A stretch of DNA of 10,127 nt, from positions 1-10,127 of the forward strand of contig MDJN01000030.1 in NCBI GenBank assembly GCA_001995005.1. The letters run 5' to 3'. Source of the stretch: Candidatus Parepulonipiscium sp. PG-Nun2H_MBin03 (lineage in GTDB: Bacteria > Bacillota > Clostridia > Lachnospirales > Cellulosilyticaceae). The notes under the pieces were generated by a model, which saw only the letters and a program-made list of their open reading frames with translations, ran no database searches and was not told the DNA's origin. Position numbers and translations under genes: made by a program. Each line of letters begins with the position of its first letter. Within the stretch, counting starts at the first letter, position 1. This document shows, one piece after another, positions 1-6,292 of the stretch.

Positions 1-397
1 AAAACTCTGCACTACCTTCTAACGTAATATTATTTTGCTCGTTATGTCTTGCAATATCTTGCACTTGCTTTAAATATGATAATGCATCCATTAGCATATT
101 CCTAAGTGGCATAGCATAGTGTATTTCCATTTGCGATTCCACTGCTAATATTACTAAGTCTACCCCATCGCAATGTTTTTTTACTATATCTCTTACTTTA
201 ATTACTGATTCTAATAATTTTGGCATATCTATTACTGTTGATATATCCGTGTCCAGCTCTTCTAATTTATTTGGGTCGATTATAGATTTGCCTTCAAAGC
301 AAAATGCATTAAATGTATCTGCAAACCACACATTGTCTCGTAATACATCTTTAAAAGAAGTATCTGCTTTTACCTTCGCTAAGTCCCTTGCATTCAT
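1..397 (-). CDS. Rpn family recombination-promoting nuclease/putative transposase (partial, N-terminal 132 residues)
   Basis: The 5' end of a gene that runs off the left edge. The visible 132 residues read MNARDLAKVKADTSFKDVL at the start, then a segment resembling the 'NAFLFDG' opening of Firmicutes Rpn proteins (FNAFCFEGKSIIDPNKLEEL, about residues 29-48), and then the core ILAVESQMEIHYAMPLRNML (about residues 83-102). The E-x-Q of VESQ (Glu87, Gln89) followed by MPLR is the usual signature of the PD-(D/E)XK nuclease core; Asp70 could be the upstream acidic residue. Family knowledge: E. coli Rpn proteins are DNA endonucleases that promote RecA-independent recombination, and they are often annotated as YhgA-like transposases. 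The ATG at 397 is preceded by AGAGGG six bases upstream. The frame stays open upstream to a stop at 487-485 but offers no ATG, GTG or TTG there. The gene follows dusB by 77 bases. The C-terminal half is not visible, so an intact nuclease cannot be confirmed. Confidence 0.72.
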   Translation of the reverse strand, partial: MNARDLAKVKADTSFKDVLRDNVWFADTFNAFCFEGKSIIDPNKLEELDTDISTVIDMPKLLESVIKVRDIVKKHCDGVDLVILAVESQMEIHYAMPLRNMLMDALSYLKQVQDIARHNEQNNITLEGSAEF

Positions 398-471
398 AGT
401 TTTCCCTCTTTTGTTTTTACTTTTGTTTTTACTTTTGTTTTTACTTTTGTTTTTACTTTTGTTTTTACCAT
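394..471 (-). CDS. Possible 25-residue leader peptide, M(VKTK)5EGKL, encoded by the tandem repeat
   Basis: An ATG lies three bases after the dusB TAA and opens a 25-codon frame through the whole repeat array, giving M, five VKTK units and then EGKL. Its TGA (396-394) overlaps the Rpn ATG (397-395) in an ATGA arrangement. It has no strong Shine-Dalgarno of its own (only AAGAA-like bases inside the dusB end), so translation would depend on reinitiation by ribosomes finishing dusB. The stop-start geometry is what translational coupling would need, but chance is possible because the repeat alone keeps the frame open. The predicted peptide is highly basic and resembles no family I know. Confidence 0.22.
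   Translation of the reverse strand: MVKTKVKTKVKTKVKTKVKTKEGKL
409..468 (-). repeat. Five exact tandem copies of a 12-bp unit between dusB and the Rpn gene
   Basis: The minus strand holds five perfect copies of GTAAAAACAAAA (409-420, 421-432, 433-444, 445-456, 457-468), immediately preceded by an ATG (471-469). The array fills most of the 77 bases between the dusB stop and the Rpn start and lies just upstream of the AGAGGG ribosome-binding site at 409-404. Perfect identity of all copies suggests recent expansion by slippage. A 12-bp unit changes spacing without changing reading frame. The copies are adjacent with no spacers, so this is not a CRISPR array. Confidence 0.95.
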
Positions 472-474
472 TAT

Positions 475-1440
475 TTATTCTTGTTTACATATATTATCTA
501 ATTGATACTTTATATCATCTAACGATTTAACACTAGTTAGATCTTTTCTAAATTTAGTGGCACCAGCAACACCTTTTATATAGCTTGCTAGATGTGATCG
601 CATCTCTCGTACTGCTGTATATTCTCCTTTATATTCTATAAGGTTGCTTGCATGTTTTAAGATTACTGGAATTTTTTCTTCTATAGTAGGCTCTGGTAGT
701 AATTCTCCTGTTTGCAAAAAATTCGCAGTTCTTTTAAATATCCATGGGTTACCCATGGCTGCCCTTCCTATCATCACGCCATCGCATTTAGTATAATCCA
801 TCATATTTTTTGCATCTTCTGGAGTTTTTATATCTCCATTGCCTATCAAAGGAATGCTAATAAGTTGTTTAACCTGTTTTATTATATCCCAGTCAGCAAC
901 GCCACTATAAAACTCTGCTCTTGTTCTACCATGCAGCGTAATTGCACTTGCCCCAGCCTGCTCTATTAGTGGGGCTATCTCGCATGCGTTTGTGCATTCA
1001 TACCCTTTTCTAATTTTTACTGTTACGGGTTTATGAACTGATTGCACAGTTTTATATACAATTTCTGCAACTAGCTGAGGATGCCTTAAGAGGCCTGAGC
1101 CTTCTCCATTTTTAGTAATCTTTGGTGCGGGACATCCCATATTTATATCTATAAAATCAATATCTAACTGTTCTAGTTTCTTTGCCATCTCACTAATTAT
1201 CGTTGGGTCACTCCCAAATATTTGTGCACCTATAGGATGCTCATTTTTATCTACATTTAGTAACACGCATGTATTATCATTTTCATACATCATGCCTTTT
1301 GCACTAACCATTTCAGTATATACAAGACCTGCTCCAAATTGTTTACATATCAATCTAAAGGGTAGGTCTGTTACGCCTGCCATTGGTGCTAGGCAGATGT
1401 TTGTTGATGTAGTTATATTTTTAATCTGCAATTTATTCAT
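475..1440 (-). CDS. dusB: tRNA-dihydrouridine synthase, DusB/NifR3 type
   Basis: FMN- and NADPH-dependent enzyme that reduces specific uridines in tRNA to dihydrouridine. From the ATG at 1440 the protein is 321 residues, the usual DusB length. The TIM-barrel opens with LAPMAGVTDLPFR (about residues 17-29) and YTEMVSAKGM; the catalytic cysteine is Cys103 in INMGCPAPK; VKIRKG (141-146), TLHGRTRAEFYSG (168-180), GNGDI (200-204) and GRAAMGNPWIF (225-235) are the FMN/substrate-binding segments. The C-terminal helical RNA-binding part follows from about residue 255. A further 25 codons upstream (to 1515) are open but lie inside the preceding gene and do not look like family sequence, so I take the internal ATG. 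That ATG overlaps the preceding stop by 8 bases (ATGAATAA), implying coupled translation. Its GAGG sits right against the ATG, so initiation probably relies on the overlap. The DusB subtype is inferred from similarity to NifR3-type sequences. Confidence 0.93.
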   Translation of the reverse strand: MNKLQIKNITTSTNICLAPMAGVTDLPFRLICKQFGAGLVYTEMVSAKGMMYENDNTCVLLNVDKNEHPIGAQIFGSDPTIISEMAKKLEQLDIDFIDINMGCPAPKITKNGEGSGLLRHPQLVAEIVYKTVQSVHKPVTVKIRKGYECTNACEIAPLIEQAGASAITLHGRTRAEFYSGVADWDIIKQVKQLISIPLIGNGDIKTPEDAKNMMDYTKCDGVMIGRAAMGNPWIFKRTANFLQTGELLPEPTIEEKIPVILKHASNLIEYKGEYTAVREMRSHLASYIKGVAGATKFRKDLTSVKSLDDIKYQLDNICKQE

Positions 1441-1831
1441 CCTCAACCATTGTACTAAAATACTTACTAAACTCTTGTGGAGTATGTTTCCTAGAGTTGT
1501 GGATAAATATCTCACGTGCTAATTTTCCCTCTCTTGTTCTATACATTAGATACCAAGTTTTTAACGAATTTATTAGTTGCCTATTATTATTAATAAAGTT
1601 ATTTATCGCCATGTCTACAGCTATTTCATCCGCAAATGCATCTTGTTGTTCTATATATACATTGCCATTATTATAAAAGCTTACGAGTACTATACCTTTA
1701 GTCTCTTCTGCAAGTTTAATTATCTTATCTTGTAATTCTTCTTTAATAGATTTAGGAATATCCATAAACTTCGGGTTAAAATATACTTTTCTTGTTTGCT
1801 GATTTACTCCTATTATTACTTCTTTTTTCAT
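1433..1831 (-). CDS. DUF6145-like protein of unknown function
   Basis: A 132-residue cytoplasmic protein with no signal peptide or membrane segment. The pattern of an N-terminal 'YFNPKFMDIPKSIKEELQ' (about residues 17-34), a central beta-rich stretch ending in a tyrosine (GIVLVSFYNNGNVYIE, about 46-61) and a C-terminal helix ending in LKTWYLMYRT resembles the small DUF6145 proteins of Lachnospiraceae. I recognise this from memory of the family, not from a search. No catalytic motif is evident. The start is well supported: ATG at 1831 with AGAGGAG nine bases upstream, which overlaps the birA stop codon. The gene sits between birA (14-base gap) and dusB (8-base overlap), so it is surely co-transcribed with them. 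A link to tRNA or biotin metabolism would be guesswork. Confidence 0.75.
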   Translation of the reverse strand: MKKEVIIGVNQQTRKVYFNPKFMDIPKSIKEELQDKIIKLAEETKGIVLVSFYNNGNVYIEQQDAFADEIAVDMAINNFINNNRQLINSLKTWYLMYRTREGKLAREIFIHNSRKHTPQEFSKYFSTMVEDE

Positions 1832-1845
1832 TGTCCTAATCTCCT

Positions 1846-2595
1846 CTACACATAACCATATATACCTCTTATAGATACTTCACCACTTGATATTTGTATT
1901 ATATCACCTTTGTCATTTTTCACCCAAAGATTTCCTTCTTTTGTTATATCTATAACTTTAGCCCTATAGGTCTCTTTATTTTGATGTACATAAACCTCTT
2001 TATTGATATTTAAACATAAATCTTTGTATGTGTCTATAAAAGGCGTAAAATCTTTTTGCATAATATACTCGTTATATAGTTTATCAAAGATATTTATAAA
2101 TTTATCTATAATATCTTGTCTTTTAAACTTTTTGTTACATTCTAAATATAGCGATGAGGCATGGGGTAAACTCTCGTCAAAGTTGGTTGTATTTACATTT
2201 ACGCCTATGCCTATTATTACAGCTTTTTTGGGATGTACAACTAACTCTGATAGTATACCACATATTTTTTTATTATTTAATACTAAATCATTTGGCCATT
2301 TTATTAAAACATTCTGTGCAGTGACTGCTTGGATAGCCTGGGCCATGCTTAGCCCTGCAACCAACGTTAATGTGGGGATTTGCGTCGGCGATAAATCTGG
2401 ATAGAGTAATATGCTTAGCCATATGCCTACACCTTTTGGAGAGTTCCAGACTCTGCCTAGCCTGCCTTTACCTAAATTTTGCATATCAGCCAATACAATT
2501 GTGCCTTCGTCTAGCTCTGCGGTTTCTAATCTTCTTTTTATTTCTAAGTTTGTTGAATCTACTTCATCTAATTTAATGATAGTTTTTCCTAGCAA
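1846..2595 (-). CDS. birA: Biotin--[acetyl-CoA-carboxylase] ligase, catalytic-only form
   Basis: Activates biotin with ATP to biotinyl-5'-AMP and transfers it to the conserved lysine of biotin carboxyl carrier domains. Visible motifs, numbered from a possible upstream TTG at 2604: DEVDSTN (13-19), the biotinyl-AMP loop GKGRLGRVW (45-53), IKWPNDL (101-107), KKICGILSE (112-120), GIGVNVN (132-138) and a C-terminal SH3-like domain ending in GEVSIRG. The protein begins directly with the catalytic domain; the N-terminal winged helix found in bifunctional BirA is absent, so it should not act as a biotin-operon repressor. Start choice: TTG at 2604 touches the AGAAGGAG at 2612-2605 with no spacing, whereas TTG at 2595 has an ideal nine-base gap, so I use 2595 (249 residues). 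It is the first gene of the birA, DUF6145-like, dusB cluster, directly downstream of the secA terminator. Confidence 0.93.
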   Translation of the reverse strand: MLGKTIIKLDEVDSTNLEIKRRLETAELDEGTIVLADMQNLGKGRLGRVWNSPKGVGIWLSILLYPDLSPTQIPTLTLVAGLSMAQAIQAVTAQNVLIKWPNDLVLNNKKICGILSELVVHPKKAVIIGIGVNVNTTNFDESLPHASSLYLECNKKFKRQDIIDKFINIFDKLYNEYIMQKDFTPFIDTYKDLCLNINKEVYVHQNKETYRAKVIDITKEGNLWVKNDKGDIIQISSGEVSIRGIYGYV

Positions 2596-2604
2596 TTTTT
2601 GCAA

Positions 2605-2612
2605 CTCCTTCT
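2605..2612 (-). promoter_or_regulatory. birA ribosome-binding site that decides a TTG start
   Basis: AGAAGGAG on the minus strand, nine bases before TTG at 2595-2593 and directly abutting TTG at 2604-2602. The spacing favours the inner TTG. The site begins immediately after the T-tract of the secA terminator. Confidence 0.75.
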
Positions 2613-2645
2613 AAAAAAAGCCAATGAAGAAATACTTCATCGGCT
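2613..2645 (-). terminator. Rho-independent terminator downstream of secA
   Basis: On the minus strand an 11-bp stem, AGCCGATGAAG (2645-2635) with CTTCATTGGCT (2629-2619) including one G-U pair, encloses a 5-base loop TATTT and is followed by seven T. It starts nine bases after the secA stop. On the plus strand no T-tract follows, so it works in one direction only. Its T-tract ends against the birA ribosome-binding site. Confidence 0.9.
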
Positions 2646-2653
2646 AAAAACTT

Positions 2654-5224
2654 CTATTGTCCACAACATGTCTTATATTTCTTGCCGCTTCCACAAGGGC
2701 ACGGCTCATTTCGGCCTATCTTTTCAGACTTAGCACTTTTTTGTTCTAGGCTAGTGTCTTGTATATTAGTGACCGCACCTTTAAATACAAGTTCACGTTT
2801 TATCTCTTGATCAGTTTTTACCCTCACGTGGAATATTGCTCGTACTGTTTCTAGTTTAATATTATCTGTCATCTCTTCAAACATTTCAAAACTCACATAC
2901 TTATACTCTACTAATGGGTTACGTTGTCCATACGCTTGTAAGTTTATACCTTGGCGAACTTGCTCTATATTATCAAGGTGATCCATCCATTTTTGGTCAA
3001 TCACTTTCAGTAACATAACCCTTTCAATCTCTCGCATTTGATCGCCCAATTGCTCTTCTTTTGCATTATATATTTCAACAGCCTTTTCATATAATAAGTC
3101 TTTTAGTTTTTGTTCAGAAAGTTCTTTTTGTTCTTCTTCTGTAAAAGTAATCTCTTCAAAAGGAACAATAGTCATAAGATGATCCATAAGTTTTGCCAGT
3201 TCCCAATCCTCTGGGTACTCTATGCCCATTATGGCATTGTCCACTGCTGCATCCAATACGTCTTTGGTCATATTTAAAATATTTTCACGTATATTATCAG
3301 TTGTTAAAACTTTGTATCTTTCTTCATATATAACTTCACGTTGTTCATTCATAATTCTGTCATACTCTAATAGATGTTTACGAATACCATAGTTATTTGC
3401 TTCTACTTTAGTTTGTGCTCTTTCTATGGCCTTTGATAAGATATTATGCACTATAGGCTCATCTTCTTCTATACCCAGCGAATTAAACATTTTAAGTGTA
3501 GACTCTGGCATAAATAAACGCATTAAATTATCTTCTAAGCCTAGATAAAATCTTGACTCACCAGGGTCACCCTGACGGCCTGCACGGCCTCTTAGCTGAT
3601 TATCAATACGGCGTGATTCGTGTCTTTCTGTACCTATTATTTTTAAGCCGCCCAGCTCCTGTACACCTTCTTCTAATTTTATGTCCGTTCCACGGCCAGC
3701 CATATTTGTCGCAATGGTTACGGCACCTTTTTTGCCCGCTTGTGAAACGATTTCCGCTTCTTGGGCATGATATTTTGCGTTTAGGACTTGATGTTTTATG
3801 CCTTCTTTTTTTAATAATTTGCTTAAATGCTCAGATATATCAATCGTTACTGTTCCTACTAGAACTGGTTGACCTTTTTCTACAGATTCCTTTACATCTT
3901 GTATAATAGCTCTATATTTACCTGCTTCATTAGTGTAAACTACGTCTACGTGGTCTATCCTTTGTATAGCTCTGTTAGTTGGTATAACAATAACGTCCAT
4001 ACCATATATTTCTCTAAACTCACCTTCTTCTGTTAGCGCTGTACCTGTCATACCAGATTTTTTGCCATATCTGTTAAAAAAGTTTTGGAACGTAATTGTG
4101 GCAAGAGTTTTACTTTCCTTTTTAACCTCTACATTTTCTTTTGCTTCTATAGCTTGGTGTAGACCATCTGAATATCGCCTACCATCCATAAGTCTGCCTG
4201 TATGGTCGTCTACTATTACAATCTCGCCTTTTTCGTTTACTATATAGTCTTTTTCAAGGTGCATTAGGTTATGTGCCTTTAGAGCAATCGTAATATGATG
4301 TTGTATCTCCATATTTTCGGGGTCAGCTAAGTTTTCTACGCCAAAATATTGCTCAGCTTTTTTAACCCCTTCTACAGTCAACGTTACAGAACGCTGTTTT
4401 TCGTCTACAATAAAGTCTCCTTCTTCTTCAATCTCTTCCCGCATAAGCGTTGCCATAGCAGATTCTTCGCCTAATAACTTTCCTTTTTTTAGACGCTTTA
4501 CAAAAATATCCGCCGCCTTATACAAATGAGTAGATTTTGCACCTTGTCCAGAAATTATAAGAGGTGTACGAGCTTCGTCGATTAAAACTGAGTCAACCTC
4601 ATCTATTAATGCATAATTCAGTTCTCGTTGTACCATTTCTGATGCATAAAGAACCATATTATCTCTTAGGTAATCAAATCCAAATTCGTTATTGGTACCA
4701 TATGTTATATCACAATTATATGCCGCTCTTCTTGATGTATTATCCATATTACTTAGGATACACCCGACAGTAAGCCCTAGAAAATTATATAAAACGCCCA
4801 TTTCCGCAGCGTCACGACTTGCTAAATAATCGTTAACAGTTACAACATGTACACCTTTTCCTGTAAGAGCATTAAGATATGCTGGTAGCGTTGCAACTAA
4901 CGTTTTACCTTCACCTGTTCGCATCTCTGCTATACGCCCATGGTGTAAGATGACTCCACCAATCAACTGTACTCTATAGTGTTTCATATTTAGTGCACGC
5001 ACCGAGCCTTCTCGGCACACTGCATATGCCTCTGGCATAATATGGTCAAGAGATTCACCATCTTGTATACGCTTTTTAAATTCTGCGGTCTTTTCTTTTA
5101 ACTCATCATCTGTCAGTTGTTGCATCTCTTCGTCGTATGATTCTATCTTTTGAATGATAGGTTCAATACGCTTAAGCTCTCTTGCAGAGTGAGTTCCAAA
5201 TATTTTTTCAACTATCCCTTTCAA
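2654..5224 (-). CDS. secA: Preprotein translocase ATPase SecA
   Basis: Motor of the Sec pathway; binds preproteins and the SecYEG channel at the membrane and drives export by ATP hydrolysis. The 856 residues cover the full family length. Visible in order: Walker A MRTGEGKT (101-108, Lys107), DYLASRD of NBD1, Walker B LIDEVDSVLIDEART (207-220), the preprotein cross-linking region with ENLADPENMEIQHH, the helicase motifs GMTGTA, TNMAGRGTDIKL and QLRGRAGRQGD of NBD2, the helical scaffold and two-helix finger (ERVMLLKVIDQKWMDHL), and a C-terminal SEC-C zinc motif CPCGSGKKYKTCC with Cys842, Cys844, Cys853 and Cys854. The start is TTG at 5224, six bases after AAGGTG; the N-terminus MKGIVEKIFG matches the family. 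It is separated from the SRP RNA upstream by a terminator and from birA downstream by another, so it is probably transcribed alone. The common downstream neighbour prfB is absent. Confidence 0.98.
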   Translation of the reverse strand: MKGIVEKIFGTHSARELKRIEPIIQKIESYDEEMQQLTDDELKEKTAEFKKRIQDGESLDHIMPEAYAVCREGSVRALNMKHYRVQLIGGVILHHGRIAEMRTGEGKTLVATLPAYLNALTGKGVHVVTVNDYLASRDAAEMGVLYNFLGLTVGCILSNMDNTSRRAAYNCDITYGTNNEFGFDYLRDNMVLYASEMVQRELNYALIDEVDSVLIDEARTPLIISGQGAKSTHLYKAADIFVKRLKKGKLLGEESAMATLMREEIEEEGDFIVDEKQRSVTLTVEGVKKAEQYFGVENLADPENMEIQHHITIALKAHNLMHLEKDYIVNEKGEIVIVDDHTGRLMDGRRYSDGLHQAIEAKENVEVKKESKTLATITFQNFFNRYGKKSGMTGTALTEEGEFREIYGMDVIVIPTNRAIQRIDHVDVVYTNEAGKYRAIIQDVKESVEKGQPVLVGTVTIDISEHLSKLLKKEGIKHQVLNAKYHAQEAEIVSQAGKKGAVTIATNMAGRGTDIKLEEGVQELGGLKIIGTERHESRRIDNQLRGRAGRQGDPGESRFYLGLEDNLMRLFMPESTLKMFNSLGIEEDEPIVHNILSKAIERAQTKVEANNYGIRKHLLEYDRIMNEQREVIYEERYKVLTTDNIRENILNMTKDVLDAAVDNAIMGIEYPEDWELAKLMDHLMTIVPFEEITFTEEEQKELSEQKLKDLLYEKAVEIYNAKEEQLGDQMREIERVMLLKVIDQKWMDHLDNIEQVRQGINLQAYGQRNPLVEYKYVSFEMFEEMTDNIKLETVRAIFHVRVKTDQEIKRELVFKGAVTNIQDTSLEQKSAKSEKIGRNEPCPCGSGKKYKTCCGQ

Positions 5225-5259
5225 ATTCTACACCTTCTTCTTTAATATATAGTACAAAC

Positions 5260-5287
5260 TGTGACTAAATCAAACTAAGCTGTCACA
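5260..5287 (-). promoter_or_regulatory. secA upstream region with an inverted repeat; promoter uncertain
   Basis: The 117 bases between the SRP RNA terminator and secA hold a perfect 6-bp inverted repeat, TGTGAC (5287-5282) and GTCACA (5265-5260), 16 bases apart. A possible promoter, TTGATT (5273-5268) with TATATT (5249-5244) or TATATA (5251-5246), overlaps it, but this would leave a leader of only about 14 bases. The true secA promoter may therefore lie further upstream. The repeat could be an operator or chance. Confidence 0.25.
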
Positions 5288-5341
5288 TTGCTATTATTAT
5301 TTAATTTTGCCAAAAGTATGGTTTAATACACATGTTTTTGC

Positions 5342-5369
5342 AAAAAAAAACTACTAACATTGTAGTAGT
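5342..5369 (-). terminator. Rho-independent terminator of the SRP RNA gene
   Basis: Minus-strand stem ACTACTA (5369-5363) pairs perfectly with TAGTAGT (5356-5350) around a 6-base loop, followed by an unbroken run of T to 5342. It lies about 15 bases past the predicted RNA 3' end and separates this transcript from secA. The stem is short and AT-rich, but the T-tract is long. Confidence 0.8.
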
Positions 5370-5384
5370 AAAAAAATTTATATA

Positions 5385-5650
5385 CTGTGCACTTCGCTTT
5401 GACAATACCTTACAAGCGTTACTCTAGTAGTTAGCTCAAATTAGGCACCCTTACGGCACATATTCGGTCTTACTTAGTGCTGCTTCCGTCAAGACCTGAC
5501 ACGGTTCATAAGTGAATATTGCGTAAGACCCAACTATCAACACTACTTGCTAGAGGCAGACCTCACAAGATACTGCCGCAGCCGAAGCATCACTCTTGCT
5601 ACAGCGGGTTGCAAGTACAGGGCACCGCTACCTCCCCAGCTAGCACAGAT
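5385..5650 (-). ncRNA. ffs: Signal recognition particle RNA, large (Alu-domain) type
   Basis: RNA scaffold of SRP, which with Ffh targets nascent membrane and secreted proteins to FtsY and SecYEG. The Alu part is recognised from GGTAGCGGTGCCCTGTA followed by GCAACCCGCTGTAGCA, very close to the B. subtilis scRNA. The S domain is recognised from GAACCGTGTCAGGTC and CGGAAGCAGCACTAAGT, which contain the Ffh-binding internal loops. The ends are set by pairing: CTGTGC at 5648-5643 is exactly complementary to GCACAG at 5390-5385. The predicted length of about 266 nt matches Bacillus-type SRP RNA (about 270). The transcription start should lie near 5650, seven bases after the -10. The apical loop of helix 8 reads UGAC rather than GGAA. 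Its gene lies directly upstream of secA, on the same strand but with its own promoter and terminator. Confidence 0.96.
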
Positions 5651-5656
5651 ATTAAG

Positions 5657-5685
5657 ATTATAGTATATGCCATATAACATGTCAA
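5657..5685 (-). promoter_or_regulatory. Consensus sigma-A promoter of the SRP RNA gene
   Basis: Perfect -35 TTGACA (5685-5680), a 17-base spacer and perfect -10 TATAAT (5662-5657) on the minus strand. The expected start, about seven bases downstream, coincides with the 5' end deduced from SRP RNA end pairing. A full-consensus promoter fits a highly expressed stable RNA. Confidence 0.93.
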
Positions 5686-5710
5686 GGCTATTAACATCAA
5701 TAATTTGATA

Positions 5711-5929
5711 TTATTCAAAATAAAATAAATCCTCAAACTGTCTCTCAAGTGCAATACACAACATTAACGCAAGTCTAGCTGTTGGATTAAACTGGCCTGT
5801 TTCTATTGAACTAATCGTATTTCTTGATACTCCTATCATCTCAGCAAGCTCAGTTTGCGAGAGTTGTTGCATCTTTCTTACTTCTTTTAATCTATTTTTA
5901 AATACTAAGGTATTTTTTACTTCTCTCAT
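5711..5929 (-). CDS. Small XRE (Cro/CI) family transcriptional regulator
   Basis: A 72-residue protein that is almost entirely a Cro/CI helix-turn-helix domain. The HTH spans about residues 24-45: LSQTELAEMIGVSRNTISSIETGQ, followed by FNPTARLALMLCIALERQFEDLFYFE. The last part is the typical closing helix and 'EDLF' of the compact YozG-like regulators. There is no sensor domain, so any signal would come from a partner protein or from autoregulation. The ATG at 5929 has AAGGGG a few bases upstream. It lies 24 bases after the small membrane protein gene and is almost certainly in one operon with it. A palindrome over the promoter of that operon is the obvious candidate for its binding site (inference). 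Its 3' end is followed closely by the SRP RNA promoter without a convincing terminator between them. Confidence 0.9.
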   Translation of the reverse strand: MREVKNTLVFKNRLKEVRKMQQLSQTELAEMIGVSRNTISSIETGQFNPTARLALMLCIALERQFEDLFYFE

Positions 5930-5953
5930 ATATCCCCTTTTTCTCTAAAATGA

Positions 5954-6214
5954 TTATCTGCTAAGTCTTATCTTATAATATAATCTAACACAAGTTTGTA
6001 CTGCCAGTGCAACTAATAATTGTATTATAAAAATCAAAGGATTGGCAAAAGATTCTCCCTTAGTAAAATATTGTGTAACACTAGTTGTTGCCATAATACT
6101 TATTACTGCTACTAATATAATATATGCTGCTAAACTTGAAGTTTTTAAGATTTCATACTCTCCCTCGTCAAACTTTGTATTTTTTGCTTGTTCTAGTATT
6201 TCTTTTCTATTCAT
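5954..6214 (-). CDS. Small two-helix membrane protein, DUF6442-like
   Basis: An 86-residue protein: a charged cytoplasmic N-terminus MNRKEILEQAKNTKFDEGEYE, two hydrophobic segments at about residues 27-47 and 58-78, and a basic tail YYKIRLSR. The opening 'EILE-A...DEGEYE' and the two-helix layout resemble the DUF6442 proteins often found beside small XRE regulators in Firmicutes; this is from memory of the family, not a search. ATG at 6214 with GAGGTGG about five bases upstream. First gene of the pair with the XRE regulator. The function is unknown. Possible roles are a membrane sensor or sequestering partner of the regulator, or its regulated target. Confidence 0.8.
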   Translation of the reverse strand: MNRKEILEQAKNTKFDEGEYEILKTSSLAAYIILVAVISIMATTSVTQYFTKGESFANPLIFIIQLLVALAVQTCVRLYYKIRLSR

Positions 6215-6262
6215 ATTCCCACCTCATTTGTTTTAGAAATTCCAAGTTTTCTTTACATTATT

Positions 6263-6292
6263 ATAATAGCATATGCCAAGTATACTTGTCAA
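6263..6292 (-). promoter_or_regulatory. Promoter and candidate operator of the DUF6442/XRE operon
   Basis: On the minus strand, -35 TTGACA (6292-6287) and an extended -10, TGC TATTAT (-10 at 6268-6263), with an 18-base spacer. The -35 and the start of the spacer overlap the perfect 12-bp palindrome CAAGTATACTTG (6277-6288), which extends to 16 bases (6275-6290) with one mismatched pair. Such a placement fits repression by steric block, most simply by the XRE protein of the same operon. The repressor assignment is inference. Confidence 0.7.

Noticed and set aside
409..468. CRISPR-like or attachment-site repeat array
   Set aside because: The 12-bp units are directly adjacent with no spacers, and there are no cas genes or integrase nearby.
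398..484. N-terminal extension of the Rpn gene through the tandem repeat
   Set aside because: The repeat-encoded frame starting at 471 ends in TGA at 396-394 and is not in the Rpn frame; the Rpn frame itself is open back to 484 but has no start codon there, while the ATG at 397 has its own AGAGGG.
1441..1515. Longer dusB start adding 25 residues
   Set aside because: The extension lies entirely inside the upstream gene and does not resemble the family N-terminus, whereas MNKLQIKN at 1440 fits the usual 321-residue length.
3553..3906. Open frames on the plus strand, including this one within secA
   Set aside because: They lie antisense to well-supported genes, lack convincing ribosome-binding sites and encode no recognisable protein.
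5385..5650. tmRNA or RNase P RNA
   Set aside because: There is no tRNA-like Ala end, no tag frame and no RNase P core motif; the GGTAGCGGTGCCC and GTGTCAGGTC...GGAAGCAGC blocks are specific to SRP RNA.
5711..6214. Prophage immunity region
   Set aside because: A Cro/CI repressor alone suggested it, but there is no divergent cro gene, integrase or phage gene; the flanks are housekeeping genes.
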